Shown here: positions 25,439 to 34,402 of the stretch, one piece after another
Numbering within the stretch: position 1 is the stretch's first letter
How the letters are laid out: each line of letters opens with the position of its first letter
Assembly: GCA_028821775.1 (NCBI GenBank)
Contig: JAPKFB010000038.1
Location: forward strand, 1-46,913
DNA: 46,913 bases
Reading direction: 5' to 3'
Source: Roseibacillus sp.
GTDB lineage: Bacteria > Verrucomicrobiota > Verrucomicrobiia > Verrucomicrobiales > Akkermansiaceae
The notes under the pieces: generated by a model
What the model saw: the letters and a program-made list of their open reading frames with translations, nothing else
What the model was told of the DNA's origin: nothing
Database searches by the model: none
Made by a program: the position numbers and the translations under genes

Positions 25439-28400
25439 GTGGCGATTACCCGGATTTTCTTAATCATGCTTGGCGTGCTGGGGGCACCGTGCCACGGGCA
25501 GCAGCCCAACATCGTCCTCCTCATCTCGGATGATGCGGGTTTTGCCGATTGGGGATTCATGGACGCCTATACTTCGACCGTGAACCCGGGACAGCTCGCG
25601 AGCCCGGTTCCTACCCCCAGCCTGGACGCGCTTCGTCGCCGGGGGGTTCTTCTCACCAACGCCTACACGGCTTCGGTCTGTTCGCCGTCGCGCGCGGCCA
25701 TCGTGACCGGGTCCTACCAGCAGCGCATCGGCTACGAGTACAACATCAACAACCGAACGAGCGCCACTGCCGCTCCCGATGGATTGACACCCGAGACCGT
25801 CACGATTTTCGATCGCATGAAGTCGTTGGGCTATCTTACCGGCGTGGTCGGGAAGTGGCACCTCGGAGCGATGGCCGACGATGGCCCGGCCCCCGGGAAT
25901 CGTCCACCGCGCCAAGGGGTGGACGAGTTCTTCGGGATCTGGAAGGGGTCGCGCAACTATGGGGTAGGCAGTGTCAACGGAGCGGGGACCTTGCGTGAGA
26001 CCGTTCTCAATCCCGACGGCACCATTACGGACGCGGTGCTTGAGGCGCGCGCTCCCTGGCAAGGGATGAACGTCACGAATGCCTTCGGTCAGGGTGCGGT
26101 TGATTTCATTGCTCGTCACTACGAGGACGCGGAGCCCTTCTTCCTCTATGTCTCCTTCACCGCGCCGCACAGTCCCATACACCCATCGCCCGACTTTGAC
26201 GATCCGCGCCTGGCCGGCCTGAGTGGCAAGCGCAAGGAGTATGCGTCCATGGTTCTCACCATGGACAAGGAGATCGGGCGCATTCTCGAAAAGCTTGATG
26301 ATCCTGCCGGCGATGGATCTGTCAGCCTTACCGAGGACACCCTGGTCCTCTTCCTCAATGACAACGGAGGCGCCAGCGGGAACGGGACGGTCAATACGCC
26401 CCTGCGCGGTTGGAAAGGCTCTCCCTATGAAGGTGGCACGCGTGTTCCCATCATTGTAGCGGGGGCGGGGGTGAGCGCAGCACCCGGAGCGACCTATGAC
26501 AAGCCCGTGCATTCGATCGATCTTCTTCCCACCTGTTATGAGGCGGGCCAGGGATCGAGACTGTCCGATCTCGATGGCGTGAATCTCTTGCCCTTTCTCA
26601 ACGGGTCAAATCCCGGCGTTCCGCACGGCTTCATTTTCCTGCGTCATGAGGCCCAAGTCGGGATCCGCACGGAGAGTTGGAAATTGGTCAAGAATGGCCG
26701 GGGTCGCCCGTTTGAGCTCTACGATCTGAGGAGCGATCCCGGGGAGGGCTCCGACCTGGCCGCGGCGAACGCGAACTTCCTTGCAGAGCTCAAGGGGGAA
26801 CTCACCAAGTTCGAAGCGGGTGCTCAAAAACCCCGGCACTCGAAGCTCGGTGCGGGAGCCGACACGATCAACTACAACGACCGCTTTGTGTTTGCCCCGG
26901 ATGGGGGTGGCGCTCCAGTTTCCACTGGTCCAAACGTGCTCCGCAATCCCGGATTCGAGGATGGGGTGCAAGCCGATGGCGATGTCCGCTACAGCTTTGC
27001 GGAGCTCCATGACTGGACCAACGACGGGGACGCCGCGAGTTTGGAAGTCGCTGCGATCAACAACGATTCCCATTCCGGCGTTTACCGCGGTGTCTTCGTC
27101 ACAGCGCGGCGAGTCCCCTTTCAGCTCACCAGTCATGTCATTGAGGGTGGAGAAACAATGCTGCTCGACTTCTGGCACAAGGGAAAGTCGGGTTGGGACG
27201 CGGGCGATACGATCGAGGTGGAGCTCTTCTACCTCGAGGGCGGAAACGTAGTTGTTCTTTCCAGTCTCATCGTGAATCCCCAGGCCAGCGGTTACCTGAA
27301 CACCGTTCACCTTTTTCCTGCCTTCACCGATCATGAAGCGGCGGGCAAGGCCCTGGGTATTCGCTTCCTCTCCCATGGAGGGGACTCTGAATTCGTTTCC
27401 ATTGACGATGTCATGCTCTCTACCGGGCGCATCGGAGATGACCAGAGCGCGCAAAACTGGTCGGAGCTCAATGCTTGGATTGATCCCGGCACCGCGGCTT
27501 CGCTCACCCTGCGCGATCTCGATTCCTTTCCGGGCTGTGTTCTCGAATTTCCGGTCCGTGACACCCACTCCTACCTCGCCACCAACGACCTGTGCCGGCC
27601 CACTGAACTGGAGTTCATCCTCAACCAGTTGGTCCTGAGCGGAACCTTTTCCGGAGCGGCGTCCCAAACTGCTCTTATCGGGGGCCATGCCCTCCTCCTC
27701 ACCAACGATCTCTCGGGGAACCCGCCGGTGATCGAGATCGCGGCATCAGGAGTCGGATTTTCCTATGAGATCTCCTGTCCGCTGGTGCTTTTCGATGACT
27801 TGGAGATTCGTGGGGACGGAGATGCCGAGATCGAAATTTCCAGCGAGCTCAGTGACTATCTCGAGGGTCGCGGACTTTCCAAGTCGGGTTCCTCAACCGT
27901 GCGCTTGTCGGGAATCCTCAGCTATTCGGGGACCACCACCGTGCGGGGAGGGACTCTTCTCTTCGACACTCCGGGAGTGGCGTCTTCCCACCTCGATGTG
28001 ACTGCCGGGACGGTGGGCGGGGTCACCACCCTGGCGGGTGGGCTTGATGTTGCGGGCACTCTTGCGCCTGGATTTCCCACCGGCACGTTTGCGGTTGCGG
28101 GCGATGTTTCCCTTGGAGGGATTCTCGCGATCGATTTGGATGGAGTCACCCATGACCGGCTCGAAGTCGCCCAGAGCCTCAACCTGTCGGGAGCTATCCT
28201 GGCGGTTGTTACCCTGCCTGGAGGCGCCAGCGAGGTGGCCTACGTGATCGCCAGTTATGGCTCAAGAAGCGGCGTGTTTGAGACGGTCTCGGGTATCCCT
28301 GCTGGCTACCGGCTGATCTACGATTACGACGATGGAAACACGAACAACAACATCGCGATCGTCCTTGCCACCCCGACCCCCTACGATCTCTGGGTTGCAG

Positions 28401-28780
28401 CTTCAAATCTGAGCGGACCTGAGGCGGCCCTGGAGGCCGACCCGAACGGAGACCGAGTCTCCAATGGGATCGCCTTTATGCTCGGATCTTCCGGTGCACT
28501 CGAGGACTCCAGCGCTCTTCTTCCGATCGCAGTGCTCAAGGGTGCGTGTTACGAATTCATTTTTCGCCGAGTGGACCAGGCGTCTGCTCTTCGCGCGGTG
28601 GTCCAGTATGGAACGGGACTGGACAGTTGGGCTTCTGCCGTGGATGGCGAGAAGGGAATAACCATCATGGTGACCGACGATCATTTCGGTCCCGGAACTG
28701 ATCGGGTGGTAGTCGCAATTCCCACCGCGCTTGCAGTGGAGGGCGCTCTGTTCGCGCGACTGGTCGTGACGATTGAGTAG
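25439..28780 (+). CDS. Exported sulfatase with autotransporter-like repeat tail
   Basis: I chose GTG at 25439 because it gives the best signal peptide (MAITRIFLIMLGVLGAPCHG); TTG at 25403 and ATG at 25466 are alternatives. The sulfatase domain covers ~22-440: metal site NIVLLISDDAG, formylglycine motif SVCSPSRAAIVTG with Cys ~81, GKWHLGA and FLYVSFTAPHSPIH. The CSPSR motif is intact, so a formylglycine-generating enzyme is needed. A beta-sandwich module follows (~475-660; NVLRNPGFEDG...). Autotransporter-associated beta strand repeats (~780-920; GTTTVRGGTLLFD) and a C-terminal module (YDLWVAA...NGIAFMLG) shared with the divergent CotH protein complete the chain. Likely removes sulfate esters from polysaccharides at the cell surface. 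Length (~1113) is about twice a plain sulfatase. Confidence 0.9.
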   Translation: MAITRIFLIMLGVLGAPCHGQQPNIVLLISDDAGFADWGFMDAYTSTVNPGQLASPVPTPSLDALRRRGVLLTNAYTASVCSPSRAAIVTGSYQQRIGYEYNINNRTSATAAPDGLTPETVTIFDRMKSLGYLTGVVGKWHLGAMADDGPAPGNRPPRQGVDEFFGIWKGSRNYGVGSVNGAGTLRETVLNPDGTITDAVLEARAPWQGMNVTNAFGQGAVDFIARHYEDAEPFFLYVSFTAPHSPIHPSPDFDDPRLAGLSGKRKEYASMVLTMDKEIGRILEKLDDPAGDGSVSLTEDTLVLFLNDNGGASGNGTVNTPLRGWKGSPYEGGTRVPIIVAGAGVSAAPGATYDKPVHSIDLLPTCYEAGQGSRLSDLDGVNLLPFLNGSNPGVPHGFIFLRHEAQVGIRTESWKLVKNGRGRPFELYDLRSDPGEGSDLAAANANFLAELKGELTKFEAGAQKPRHSKLGAGADTINYNDRFVFAPDGGGAPVSTGPNVLRNPGFEDGVQADGDVRYSFAELHDWTNDGDAASLEVAAINNDSHSGVYRGVFVTARRVPFQLTSHVIEGGETMLLDFWHKGKSGWDAGDTIEVELFYLEGGNVVVLSSLIVNPQASGYLNTVHLFPAFTDHEAAGKALGIRFLSHGGDSEFVSIDDVMLSTGRIGDDQSAQNWSELNAWIDPGTAASLTLRDLDSFPGCVLEFPVRDTHSYLATNDLCRPTELEFILNQLVLSGTFSGAASQTALIGGHALLLTNDLSGNPPVIEIAASGVGFSYEISCPLVLFDDLEIRGDGDAEIEISSELSDYLEGRGLSKSGSSTVRLSGILSYSGTTTVRGGTLLFDTPGVASSHLDVTAGTVGGVTTLAGGLDVAGTLAPGFPTGTFAVAGDVSLGGILAIDLDGVTHDRLEVAQSLNLSGAILAVVTLPGGASEVAYVIASYGSRSGVFETVSGIPAGYRLIYDYDDGNTNNNIAIVLATPTPYDLWVAASNLSGPEAALEADPNGDRVSNGIAFMLGSSGALEDSSALLPIAVLKGACYEFIFRRVDQASALRAVVQYGTGLDSWASAVDGEKGITIMVTDDHFGPGTDRVVVAIPTALAVEGALFARLVVTIE

Positions 28781-28808
28781 GACGGCGCTCTTCCTGGAAG
28801 CCCGTTCG

Positions 28809-29921
28809 CTACCTCAGGAATTCGATGCACATTGCGTTGGCGATTTTCACTTCGTTGCCCGTGAATTTGAGTTTGCCGTTTTTCTGAATCTGGAAAACGG
28901 GAACATTGCCGGAGTTTTGCCCCGCGACGAGGAGCCACTTGCCCGTGGGGTCGACTCCGATGTTACGGGGGATGATCACCCTGGCCGGGACGCTCTGGAT
29001 TCTATCCAGCTTGCCCTCCGGCAGGATTTTGAAGGCGGAGATCGAATCGCGGCCCTTGCCCTTGGTGTCGCGGTTGGCGGTATAGAGAAACAGTCCACTC
29101 GGGTGGACCCGGATCTCGGAGCAAGTCATGCCATCGTGATCGGCGTCTTGCGCGAGAGCGTGGGCGACCTGCTTTTCCTTGAGGAGGCCGGTGCCGGGAT
29201 CGCGATCGAAGACCGAGACGGTAAGGTCCAATTCGTTGAGAACGTAGGCCTGTTTGCCGTCTGAGCCGAACTTCATGTGACGTGGTCCCGCTCCCGCGGG
29301 GCTTGCGGCGGACCCCGCCTTGGTCAAGGTTGCCGTCGCGGGATCAAGCTTGTAGATCATGACCTTGTCGATCCCGAGATCAGGGGAGTAGGCGAACTTG
29401 TTGTCTGGTCCAGGGTAGAAGGAGTGGGCATGGGGCCCCTTCTGCCGGCTCTCGTGCACGCTTGAGCCCTTGTGCTGATGGGCCGAGTTGGACCTTGCGA
29501 GAGAACCGTCGTCCGCGATTTTGAGAGCCGCCACACTTCCACTGCTGTAGTTGGCGACCAGGAGACAACGCCCGGTGGCATCGACCGAAACGTGGCAGGG
29601 ACTCTTGCCTTCCGATGGCTGGGTGTTGATCGGTTCCAGGGTGTGGTCGTCCTTGATCTTGAAGGCCGCCACGGAGCTTTCCCTGCCCCGGGCGGTAGAA
29701 TAGAGGAACTTCTTGTTTGGATGGATGGCCACGAACCCGCAGCCAGAAAGTTCAGCAGCGAGTTTGGGTTCCGAGAGAGTTCCGTTTTTCGAGTCGAGCT
29801 CGCAGAGGTAGATCCCCTTGCTCTCTCCCCGGCCCTGGGTGCCGAGATACACCTTGATGGTCTCTGCGGAAAGGGCGCCGGCGAGAAGGCCTGCGAGTGC
29901 CGTGATGAGGATCGTTTTCAT
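28809..29921 (-). CDS. Exported lactonase of the 7-bladed propeller (Pgl-like) family
   Basis: 370 residues beginning MKTILITALAGLLAGALSAETIK (signal peptide). The fold is the lactonase beta-propeller (PF10282 type): LYLGTQGRGESKGIYLCELD-like start, FVAIHPNKKFLYSTARG, PCHVSVDATGRCLLVANYSSG, GPHAHSFYPGPDN, AGPRHMKFGSDGKQAYVLNE, IRVHPSGLFLYTANR, PRNIGVDPTGKWLLVAGQNS. Cytosolic members hydrolyse 6-phosphogluconolactone. An exported copy among dehydrogenases more likely opens an aldonolactone produced by them (inference). It lies convergent with the sulfatase gene, 28 bp apart. No phosphate-binding inference is possible from sequence alone. Confidence 0.87.
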   Translation of the reverse strand: MKTILITALAGLLAGALSAETIKVYLGTQGRGESKGIYLCELDSKNGTLSEPKLAAELSGCGFVAIHPNKKFLYSTARGRESSVAAFKIKDDHTLEPINTQPSEGKSPCHVSVDATGRCLLVANYSSGSVAALKIADDGSLARSNSAHQHKGSSVHESRQKGPHAHSFYPGPDNKFAYSPDLGIDKVMIYKLDPATATLTKAGSAASPAGAGPRHMKFGSDGKQAYVLNELDLTVSVFDRDPGTGLLKEKQVAHALAQDADHDGMTCSEIRVHPSGLFLYTANRDTKGKGRDSISAFKILPEGKLDRIQSVPARVIIPRNIGVDPTGKWLLVAGQNSGNVPVFQIQKNGKLKFTGNEVKIANAMCIEFLR

Positions 29922-30264
29922 GCGGAGCCATTCACGACAAATCTCCCGCCCACTGCAAGTCTATCGTGCCCGTCCTTCCCAAAAGGATCCAAACATAGCG
30001 ACTCTCGCGGCGTTCGCATCGCATTGACGATCTTGAGATGGTTCTCGCCCAGGCGACGGATCGGCGTGATCGCGGTCAGCCTCGTTGCGCATCCCTACGG
30101 AGGGAGTGATCGCGGAGAGGGTCTCGACGGTGGTCGATCTCGCGTTCGAGAGGGACGGAAGTTTGAAGGCCTTTGTGCCTGGGCGGGCTTGCGGGTGGTT
30201 AATCCGGGCGCGTGAGAAGAATGCTTCCCAATGGCGATATCGTAGTAAAGCATGCGTTACTCTT
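29922..30264. other. Divergent intergenic region, no gene supported
   Basis: These 343 bp separate the lactonase gene (minus) from the ThuA-dehydrogenase gene (plus) and must hold promoters for both. Possible reading frames run through it on both strands but have no signal peptide, conserved motif or ribosome-binding site. The in-frame extension of the plus-strand gene to 30085 is rejected because it would place ~60 unrelated residues before the signal peptide. Confidence 0.5.
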
Positions 30265-33246
30265 ATGTCGCGTCGCTGGCAGATCATACCTTCCCTGATG
30301 TTCGCCACGGCGTTAATCGTGATTTCCCTGATCAGTTCCGGCGCAGAAGGAGCAGGCATTCCTGGGGCAGAAGGACGGCGTCTCGAAGTCCTCTTTCTCG
30401 GCAGCATCAACAAGCACAACCACGATCCCATCGCGCGTTTTCGCGTGATCCGAAAGGCTCTCGGGCCGAAGGGCATCAACTTCACCTATTCGGAGACCCT
30501 CGACGCCCTCACTCCGCAAAACCTTGCGCGCTACGAGGTGCTTCTCATCTTCGCGAATCACGAAACCATCGCGGTCGATCAACAAAAGGCACTCCTTGAA
30601 TTTTCAAGGAAGGGTGGCGGCTGTGTGTTGCTCCATTGTGCCGCCGGGTGCTTTCGGAAATCCAATTTCGACCAATACGTCACTCTCCTGGGGGCACAGT
30701 TCAAATCGCACAAGAAGGGAGTTTTTCGGGCGAAAATCATCCAGCCCGATCATCCCATCATGAAGGGATGGGAAGGATTTGAGTGCTGGGATGAATCGTA
30801 TGTGCATCAACGGCACGGGGCAGGCCGCGAAGTGCTCCAGATGCGTGACGATGAGCCGTGGACCTGGGTTAGGGGCTACGGTGAAGGGCGCGTTTTTTAC
30901 ACCGCGAGCGGTCACGATCACCGTTGCTGGGGTCTGCCGCAGTATCAAGATCTCATTCATCGTGCGGTGCGCTGGACCGCAGGCGAGGACAAGGCCGGTC
31001 TCGTCGACAAACTGGGGCTGCCCAAACTGAGCTATCGCCCTGCGGCGGTACCCAAGGATCCTGACAACCCGGTTGGGACTCTCAATGAGATTCAAGATCC
31101 GCTCTCTCCAGAGGAATCGTTGAAGCTGGCGCAGATTCCCGCCGGCTTCGAACTCAAGGTCTTCGCGCGGGAACCCATGATCGTGAACCCGATTGCAATC
31201 GGTTGGGATCACCGCGGGCGTCTCTGGGTGGTGGAGGCCTTCGATTATCCGCACAAGATCGGAACCGAAAAACCGGGGGACCGCATCAAGATCCTCGAGG
31301 ACGCTGATCGGGACGGCGTGGCCGACAAGGTCACCATCTTCGCGGAAGGCCTGAACATATGCACCAGCGTCCTGCCTATGTCCGATGGTGCCATCGCGAC
31401 AGACGGTAAGGATGTGGTCTACCTGGTGGACAAGGACGGAGACGACAAGGTTGATGAGCGGAGGGTCATTTGGTCCGGGATCGGACTGCGCGACACCCAC
31501 GCCTGCACTTCAAATCTGCGCTACGGATTCGACGGATGGATTTACGCCACTGTTGGCTACAGCGGAATCGACACCGTGGTGGCGGGCAAAGTCCACAAAT
31601 CCTCGCAGGGGGTCTTCCGCTTCAGGGAAGACGGATCCGACTTCGAGATCATCCAGAATACCAGCAACAACACCTGGGGTCTCAGCTTCACGGAGGAGGG
31701 TGATCTCGTGGGCTCCACCGCCAACGGGAATCCCAGTTGGTATCTCACCATCCCCAATCGCTACTTCGAGATGGTGGGGCGCAAGCCCCAGCAGGTGGCC
31801 CGCGCCGATCAAGAGGAACCGCTTTATCCCATCACCGGGGATTACTTTCAGAACAATCCCAAGGAGCAGTGTTCTTCCGGGTCCGGTCACGCGATTTACA
31901 CTGCGCGGAGATTTCCTGAGTCCTGGTGGAACAAGCGGGCGTTGATTTGCGAGCCGCCGATGCATCTTGTGGCCGCGCCGCGGCACGAGAATAGGGGTGA
32001 TTCTTTCAGCACCACGCGCTTCGAGAGCAATCTTTACGCCTCCGCCGATGCCTGGTCGGCACCGGTGGCTGCGGAGGTCGGGCCGGATGGCGCAGTCTGG
32101 ATCGCGGATTGGTACAACCCCATCTGCAATCACAATCCGTTTCGGCCTCATCACAAACGAGGAGCCGGGAATGCTCATGTCAATGACGACCGGGACCGGG
32201 AGCACGGACGGATCTACCGGATCTACCCGAGCGGGTCGAAGGATGATCCCTTTCCAAATCTCTTGAGTGCGGAGGGATGCATCGAGGGGCTCAAGCACTC
32301 CAATCTCCTCTGGCGACTTGCAGCGAGGCGTCTCTCCAGGAAGCATCTTGATCCCAATGCCTGGAACAGCTTCGTTGTGCGAGACAGCATTGCAGCAGCA
32401 GCCAACTCGCGACTCCTTGGCCGTTCACAAGAACTATTCAGGGAGCTCTTCGAATCCGAGGAGACCTCAAGCGTGCGACTCCTGCACGATCGTTCTCTCC
32501 ATCCTCTGGTTCGCAAAGCGGCCGCCCTGCGCCTTGTTGAAGCGGCCTCCGATCCCTCCCTTGGGGCCGAGTTGGCCAAACTGCTCGTCGCGGACCAGGC
32601 TCTGCAAACACATCGTCACCTTCATGATGCGATCCGCCTCGCAGTCCTCAAACATCCCGAGGGATTTGTCCGCTTCCTGATCGATACGAACACAAACCCC
32701 GATCAACCGGCTCTGAAACGGACGGTCGCGAACGTGCTCACGCGCTTCGAGTCGGACAAGTCAATCCTGTCGGGCGGCCTCCTCGCTCTCGCCCGAAATT
32801 CGAACCATGTGCTGGCGAAACGAGTGACGACTGCCGCAGGCGCGCCCAAGGTGGTGAGAGCACCCGGGCAGCAATCTGCGGGCGCGAAACGCGGAGAACA
32901 GGTCTACTTCACCTGCGTGGCCTGTCACCAACCCGATGGCCGGGGTCTCACCGCGGCCTTTCCTGCCCTCGCCAAGTCGCCGCGGGTCCTGGGGAATCCG
33001 GCGGTTCCCGTCAAGATCGTCCTCAAGGGGCTGCAGGGGCCGCTCACTTCGCAGGGGAAGAAATTTGTGGGCGTCATGCCGGGACACGAGACCTTGCTGA
33101 GTGACCAGCAGATCGCCGATGTCCTGACCTACGTGCGAAATTCGTGGGAAAATGAGGCGGACGAGGTGGACGTCGCGACTGTGAAAAAAATCCGGGAGGA
33201 GGTGAAGGATCGGAAGACGCCGTGGACGGAGGAGGAGCTGAATTGA
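30265..33246 (+). CDS. ThuA + PVC-type dehydrogenase + cytochrome c protein
   Basis: The ATG at 30265 gives 993 residues with signal peptide MSRRWQIIPSLMFATALIVI. The ThuA domain (~30-245) has EVLFLGSINKHNHDPI, LLHCAAGCF, VRGYGEGRVFYTASGHDH. The dehydrogenase propeller (~270-690) shows PAGFELKVFAREPMIVNP, LEDADRDGVAD, VDKDGDDKVDE, DTHACTSNLRYG and SADAWSAPVAAEVGPDG. A helical region precedes the C-terminal cytochrome c with CVACH (Cys884, Cys887, His888) and probable Met ligand in VGVMPGH. It resembles the 18103 protein over its whole length but lacks the CBM-like insert. Predicted periplasmic sugar oxidation with haem electron acceptor. A heptamer repeat directly follows its stop. Confidence 0.88.
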   Translation: MSRRWQIIPSLMFATALIVISLISSGAEGAGIPGAEGRRLEVLFLGSINKHNHDPIARFRVIRKALGPKGINFTYSETLDALTPQNLARYEVLLIFANHETIAVDQQKALLEFSRKGGGCVLLHCAAGCFRKSNFDQYVTLLGAQFKSHKKGVFRAKIIQPDHPIMKGWEGFECWDESYVHQRHGAGREVLQMRDDEPWTWVRGYGEGRVFYTASGHDHRCWGLPQYQDLIHRAVRWTAGEDKAGLVDKLGLPKLSYRPAAVPKDPDNPVGTLNEIQDPLSPEESLKLAQIPAGFELKVFAREPMIVNPIAIGWDHRGRLWVVEAFDYPHKIGTEKPGDRIKILEDADRDGVADKVTIFAEGLNICTSVLPMSDGAIATDGKDVVYLVDKDGDDKVDERRVIWSGIGLRDTHACTSNLRYGFDGWIYATVGYSGIDTVVAGKVHKSSQGVFRFREDGSDFEIIQNTSNNTWGLSFTEEGDLVGSTANGNPSWYLTIPNRYFEMVGRKPQQVARADQEEPLYPITGDYFQNNPKEQCSSGSGHAIYTARRFPESWWNKRALICEPPMHLVAAPRHENRGDSFSTTRFESNLYASADAWSAPVAAEVGPDGAVWIADWYNPICNHNPFRPHHKRGAGNAHVNDDRDREHGRIYRIYPSGSKDDPFPNLLSAEGCIEGLKHSNLLWRLAARRLSRKHLDPNAWNSFVVRDSIAAAANSRLLGRSQELFRELFESEETSSVRLLHDRSLHPLVRKAAALRLVEAASDPSLGAELAKLLVADQALQTHRHLHDAIRLAVLKHPEGFVRFLIDTNTNPDQPALKRTVANVLTRFESDKSILSGGLLALARNSNHVLAKRVTTAAGAPKVVRAPGQQSAGAKRGEQVYFTCVACHQPDGRGLTAAFPALAKSPRVLGNPAVPVKIVLKGLQGPLTSQGKKFVGVMPGHETLLSDQQIADVLTYVRNSWENEADEVDVATVKKIREEVKDRKTPWTEEELN

Positions 33247-33248
33247 AG

Positions 33249-33269
33249 AACGTTGAACGTTGAAAGTTG
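33249..33269 (+). repeat. 7-bp tandem repeat, three copies
   Basis: AACGTTG, AACGTTG, AAAGTTG lie head to tail (33249-33269), starting 3 bp after the stop of the ThuA-dehydrogenase gene. Heptamer arrays of this kind occur between genes in several PVC genomes (general knowledge). Copies could extend mRNA structure or be slippage products. It precedes the GTG start of the SnoaL-like gene by 25 bp. Confidence 0.6.
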
Positions 33270-33294
33270 GACGGGGATCGTCTAGGGAGCCCCC

Positions 33295-33732
33295 GTGATC
33301 GTGCCTCCCGCCCTGGAACTCTACATCGACGGCCTCAAGTCTCACGATCTTGAGAAAATCGGAGCGTCCTTTGCCGACGAGGTTGTCTTCGTCACGCCGG
33401 CCCGGACGATGAGGCGTGATGAGATTCTTGCCTTTCTCGCGGCTCTCTATCGCGGCTTCCCGGATTGGAGCTATGATCATGATCCGCTTGTCCTGCGCAA
33501 TGACGGATCAATCGGAGTGTTCTGGCGCCAGGGCGGAACTCATACCGAAACGCTCGAGTTCCCCGGATTCGATGCTTACCCCGCGACCGGAAAATCGGTC
33601 ACCATCCCGGAGCACTTCTTTTACTACCGGGTGAGTGAGAACGGTCTGACCGAAATTCGCCCCGACCCGGTTCCCGGGGGCGCTCCCCGTGGCATCTTCG
33701 AACAGATTGGAGTCGCGCTCCCGCCGCTTTGA
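33295..33732 (+). CDS. SnoaL-like/NTF2-fold protein
   Basis: 145 residues from a GTG start with AGGGAG at 33284-33289. The NTF2-like fold of SnoaL-type polyketide cyclase/ester cyclase proteins is visible: ALELYIDGLKSHDLEKIGAS, FADEVVFVTPA, EILAFLAALYRGFPDWSYD, then a strand-rich second half with ATGKSVTIPEHFFYYRV. The motif GFPDW is characteristic. Small cavity proteins of this fold are isomerases, hydrolases or binding proteins; no catalytic pair can be named. No signal peptide, so cytosolic. The stop lies 2 bp before the YCII gene, so the two are co-translated. Confidence 0.82.
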   Translation: MIVPPALELYIDGLKSHDLEKIGASFADEVVFVTPARTMRRDEILAFLAALYRGFPDWSYDHDPLVLRNDGSIGVFWRQGGTHTETLEFPGFDAYPATGKSVTIPEHFFYYRVSENGLTEIRPDPVPGGAPRGIFEQIGVALPPL

Positions 33733-33734
33733 CC

Positions 33735-34037
33735 ATGCCCTTCGCTATCATCACTACCGACAAGCCCGGCTGCGAGCAGGTGCGCGTTGAGCACCAGACC
33801 GCACACAAGAAGTATCTCGATGACAACAAGCATCGGCTCCTGGCAGCGGGAGCGATGTTGCGGGATGATGCGGTGACCGCGCACGGCGGGATTCTCCTGG
33901 TGGACACCGATAACCGCGAGGAGGCGGAAGAGTTCGTGCGCAACGATCCCTTTTCCAAGGCAGGTTTGTTTGAGAGCCTGATGATCACCCGGTGGCGCAA
34001 GGCCTTCTTCGATGGGGAGCGCTTGGTGGACCTGTGA
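33735..34037 (+). CDS. YCII-related domain protein
   Basis: 100 residues starting MPFAIITTDKPGCEQVR. It matches the YCII ferredoxin-like fold: a central KKYLDDNKHRLLAAGAMLRDD segment containing the H-x-x-x-L pattern, GGILLVDTDNREEAEEFVRN and FVRNDPFSKAGLFE..., the last being the typical YCII finish. The family (with YciI of E. coli) uses a conserved His-Asp pair for hydrolase-like chemistry; here His and Asp residues are present but assignment is inferred. Cytosolic. It starts right after the SnoaL-like gene. Confidence 0.85.
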   Translation: MPFAIITTDKPGCEQVRVEHQTAHKKYLDDNKHRLLAAGAMLRDDAVTAHGGILLVDTDNREEAEEFVRNDPFSKAGLFESLMITRWRKAFFDGERLVDL

Positions 34038-34059
34038 TCTTTTCGTGCGAAGAGAGTGT

Positions 34060-34368
34060 CCCGGACTGGACGCTACTCCGCGAGAGCCCTGCCAATCTTT
34101 GACGCATTGGGAACGCCGGGAAAGACCCCCGCACGTATCCATTCTTGTCCAGCACAATGGTAGAGGGCAGGGCCGCTTCACCGAGTCTCGCTTCCAGGAG
34201 TCGCGTTGCCAGATCACGGTCGGCCGGAGAGAGGTCCTTGGCGAGTTGGTAGGCGGGCTTCTGCCTGCTCTCGTAAGCACTCAGCTTCGCGGTGGAATCC
34301 TTCCTGCCGACCCCTGACTTCCCAGCAGTTCGGCCCCTCGATCTCCATTCCTTCAATTCCTGTTCTTG
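34060..34368 (-). pseudogene. Possible truncated thioredoxin-fold (redoxin/TlpA-like) gene remnant
   Basis: A minus-strand frame carries LLEARLGEAALPSTIVLDKN followed by GYVRGSFPAFP, which resembles the cis-Pro loop (LPST) and strand-turn of thioredoxin/redoxin proteins (x-P-x-T-x-V-x-D-x-x-G). The N-terminal half with the CxxC site is absent: the frame runs back into the coding region of 34403-34822 on the other strand. No plausible start with a ribosome-binding site exists. The 34038-34402 gap has no other supported gene. Short match; a chance resemblance cannot be excluded. Confidence 0.33.
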
Positions 34369-34402
34369 CGACAGACCTCCGGACTCGATACGTATCTCCT
34401 CA

